From positions 12,185,563 through 12,249,562 of the forward strand of contig NC_071348.1 in assembly GCF_027744825.2 (NCBI RefSeq): DNA of 64,000 bases. Reading direction: 5' to 3'. How positions within the stretch are numbered: the stretch's first letter is position 1; every line of letters begins with the position of its first letter. This DNA is from Synchiropus splendidus. Taxonomy: Eukaryota; Chordata; Actinopteri; Syngnathiformes; Callionymidae. A program made the translations under genes and the position numbers. The notes below the pieces were generated by a model that saw only the letters and a list, made by a program, of their open reading frames with translations, was not told where the DNA came from and did no database searches. Positions 61,060 through 64,000 of this stretch are shown one piece after another.

Positions 61060-63878
61060 TCACTTGGTGCTAAGACTGATCTCACTAATGTTGGAATACA
61101 GGGCCATCTCCAGGTCAGTCTCTTGCCTCTCTGGAACGTGAACCTTGTCTTGTTCTTCTTCTTCACTCTTTTTCTCTGACTCTTCAGTTGTCACATCATG
61201 CCTCTTGATTTCAGAGTATTCTGTCTCCGTCGTCTCAGGTGCCTTGTGGGGACTTTTTCCTCTCAAGTGAAAGAAGTCGATGGTAGAGTAATGCACATCC
61301 TTCCATGCTGGCTCCGGTTCCTGGGGTCCTCCCTCTGACTTCTTTGTGTTTCTGAGGAGACAGTAGTTTGTTATGTTCTCAGTGACAACAAGGCAGTGAT
61401 TCATGTGTTCACTCTGTACCTGCAACAAAGGAGCTGCAGCACAAAGAAGATGATCCCAGACAAAAACACTCCCACCAGAAATGCCACCAGGACTTCCACT
61501 GTTAGAAACTTGAACAGACCTGGACTCAAGACCAGAATCAGTCAAGAGAGAAGTGTTTGTGTACATTCAAAAAGACCACACTCACTGTCATGATTCAGAA
61601 CAAGAAGTTCCTGTTTTGTTTCTCCGTCCTCATGAGTGACAACACACACAACAGTCTTCACACTGTGGCCATCTTTCACACTGAAGCTGCTCCAGATTTC
61701 ATCTCCTGATACGTTGGTCTGGATGTGAGAGTCACTGTGGTCGGTCAGCAGCGGCCAGGAGATGGAGGGTAAGGGGTGGCCCTGACTGCCACAGACACAA
61801 GTGAGAGCTGCTGAGTCCCGCTCACATCTCGAGCCATTCAAGATCCCAGCAAACCCTGAGAACATCAGCAGATTCACACCATCATTAACTCACTCATGTC
61901 AGCAGCAAATGAGGAGAGAACATGGAGCGTACAGGTCACAGTCACATTCACAGATGTGGTCAGTGTCTCCATCTCATATCTGGCTTCACAGATGTAACAT
62001 CCTGAATGTATTATGATGATGATGATTATAATTATTATTAATAATTCAATAAACACTTCTCAGTGTTGAACCCTCAAATATGGTTGACTGAATATATTAA
62101 GTCAGTTGGACATGGAGCCCATGGACCTGCAGAAGGGCAGCAGACATAGTTCATGGCTAATGTCAGAGGAACAAAATCCATGAGAAACTCTTCATCATGA
62201 AGAATCAGGACCACAGAAATGAGACTGACAGGAGAGAGAACTTCTTACACTGCACTTCCAGAGTCTGTTTCTCCTCTGTGCTCCCACCGTGTTTGAAGAC
62301 AACAGTGCAGGTGATGCTGCTGCTGTGGTGCTCAGAAGAAGCGCTGAATATCATAGTGGAGCTGTGCTGTCTCCTCACAGCACCAAGAGAAACACTCTTC
62401 TGAAGTGTGATGTTTCCTCCAACCAGGTGTGGACTCTTCCCTTTGCCTTCCCACTTCCAGCTAATAGTGGGCTCAGATCCGGAGCAGAGTCCAGGAGCAG
62501 TGCAGGTCAGTGCTGTCAGCTGACCCTCTTTCAGTTGAGGGACATCCAGGGTGGGCTTTTGGCTCAGACCTGGTGAGAGAATCAAACTTTTTTTTTATTC
62601 TGAAAATGATGCTTCATCTCTGTGAGGCTCTGAAAAACCCAAGTCTTTAGATCTAATCCATGAGTTTCCATCATTGCTGCCATGATTCTTTGCGGAGAAA
62701 TGATCTAACAACCCCCCCACATTCTCCTCTTCAGAAACCTCCTTCACCTCCTGCAGAACTTCTAGCTCCTGTTCACAAGACATCTGACTCCTCCAGTTAG
62801 TCTTGGACAAACAAAAGGTGACTGAACACCATGGTGTCCAACTGAGAGGAGCTGATCCTGCTTGATGCTGGTTTGGAACTCTAGTCTGACAGAAGCAGCA
62901 GGACCACAACAATAAAAGCAGAACTGAACCAAGAAGATATTAGTGCAGTCATTACTGGTGAAGAAGGAAGAGAGATGAATGAGTGAATGTGTTTCTGAGT
63001 TCCTTCATTCTCTTCCTTGGTCGTATCAGAAACTGCAGTAATTGTGCTCATGTCAGCAGGAACAATGGACTTGTGTGACACTTGTCGTACCTCTGACAGA
63101 AATCTCTTGCTTCGTCCCATATGAGTATGCATTGTCTTTGCTGGTCAGTCTGAGCTGGTACCATCCAGAATCTGACGGTGAGAGGTCGTTGATGATGATG
63201 CTGCAGTTCCTCTGACTCACATCAGACTCCAACAGTGACACTTGTCCTTCAAATCCTTCCCTGATGGCTGCGCTGCTGTCACTGGAGTAGATCAGGTCTG
63301 ATGAAGAGTCGCACCTGTCTTGACCTTGTCGTACACATCTGAACCAAAGCATGTGTTGAGGAGTGAAGCTCTGAGGAGTCTTGAAGGAGCATGGAATCTC
63401 CACACAGAGTCCACTCTCTGCAGTTATGACTCCATCATCTAAAGTGACACAGAAGTCTCCGTGTGTACATGTTTCCTTTAAACCTGCTGTTGAACAGAAC
63501 AAAAATACAAAACAGAACGGTTATTCCACATTATTATTAGCACCAGGTGACTGTCATTCACATTCTGACAAAAATGTGAAATGATAGGAAAACACTGGCA
63601 ACAACACCAGTTCCTGACAACAATTGTAACAATGTAAATTATTGTCATTATTTATGTCTGATTCTTATTAAAGTTATCTCATTATTGTTGCCATTGATCT
63701 CCTATCACTATCACAATCATATTCAGGATTTTAAAAAAAAGAGAATTCGGTCTGGTGCTGATGTGACTCATATTAATCACAATATTGATAATTAAAATGC
63801 TTTAAAAATGTTGATCCAACCCACAAACGTACCTTGAACCAGAGCAGACGTGAGAATGATCATCACGACACTCTTCAT
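61060..63878 (-). CDS. B3: Siglec-like inhibitory receptor (V + 2 C2, ITIM/ITSM tail)
   Basis: Exons: signal peptide 63833-63878, V 63091-63486, C2 62249-62569, C2 61586-61855 (FAGILNG), TM 61420-61519, tail 61060-61351. The sum is 1425 bases, 474 aa, in frame. The V keeps GLCVEIPCSF, the E-strand Cys and WYQLRLTSK with the Siglec Arg. It differs from B1/B2 in the C-C' region (CVRQGQDRCDSSSDLIY), which in Siglecs helps set glycan specificity. The TM is neutral. The tail has VHYSTI and TEYSEI plus the weak ALYSNI. The middle C2 exon is reduced to a relic (61933-62001). The duplicate unit starts again at the right edge of the window. Role inferred as for B2. Confidence 0.82.
61933..62001 (-). 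pseudogene. Truncated C2 pseudo-exon in B3
   Basis: Same relic as 40710-40778. The donor is intact, the 5' half is lost to an (ATG/ATT)n tract, and entry in phase 1 gives TGA. Confidence 0.65.
62881..63032 (-). other. Candidate alternative terminal exon (stalk + TM + stop) in B3
   Basis: 152 bp, open in phase 1, with acceptor and hydrophobic segment conserved with B1 and B2. The V-only product would be 197 aa. Confidence 0.5.
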
Positions 63879-64000
63879 CCTCGCCAAGTTAAAATCCTTC
63901 AAAGAAACAGACAGAACATCTTCCACAGTAGTTCAGTCCAAACATGCCTCACTATGTAACAGGGGAAGACAGTCGTGAGGTCAGTGCACTTCACTGCTGT
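63879..64000. other. Upstream region of B3
   Basis: Near-identical to the regions just upstream of B1 and B2, so a shared promoter copy is likely. No discrete element identified. Confidence 0.35.

Overview
The window looks like genomic DNA of a ray-finned (teleost) fish. It has split genes with short introns, Ig domains encoded by single phase-1 exons, long (TG)n and (AAC/ATT/AAT)n microsatellites, and teleost-type transposon debris. All gene structures below are manual splice reconstructions: RC-read GT/AG sites, with exon phases checked so that summed exon lengths divide by 3. Nothing here was checked by a database search.

Layout. 1-34.4 kb is a tandem array, all on the minus strand, of CD22-like Ig-superfamily receptors (family A). 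There are five genes or gene remnants: A0 (924-3864, leaves the window), A1 (6450-12589), A2 (15150-20087, the intact one: signal peptide, V, six C2, TM, tail with four tyrosine motifs, 814 aa), A3 (22587-28558, damaged) and A4 (30917-34438, a short receptor whose 3' exons are of the other family). 34.4-37.1 kb is a decayed third copy of the spacer module, with two insertions. 37551-38681 is a single-coding-exon, IRG-family quasi-GTPase (IRGQ-like). 40.2-63.9 kb holds three minus-strand Siglec genes (family B): B1 (40190-42732, activating type), B2 (49224-52322) and B3 (61060-63878), both inhibitory type. B2 and B3 sit in roughly 10 kb repeat units. Between them lie a Maverick/Polinton remnant (44.3-46.3 kb), Siglec tail relics, a teleost transposon-derived gene carrying a C48/Ulp1-like segment (54.6-58.5 kb), and three copies of a dispersed repeat.

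How the genes work together. B2 and B3 have a neutral TM and ITIM/ITSM tails (VHYSTI, TEYSEI). A2 has VVYANV, VVYAVV, VNYSHV and TEYSTI. In contrast, B1, A4 and the 3' module of A3 share a TM exon in which a mid-membrane Gly is replaced by Arg (AFLVGVFL becomes AFLTRIVL), followed by a short tail without an ITIM. This is the signature of paired inhibitory/activating receptors that would signal through an ITAM adaptor. The same activating 3' cassette sits behind both family-A and family-B ectodomains, so it has moved as a cassette. Family B keeps the Siglec sialic-acid arginine (WYQLRL); family A has Gly at that place (SYSFGYF). All three B genes also keep an in-frame, 152-bp alternative terminal exon in the V-C2 intron. 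It would make a V-only, tailless membrane protein.
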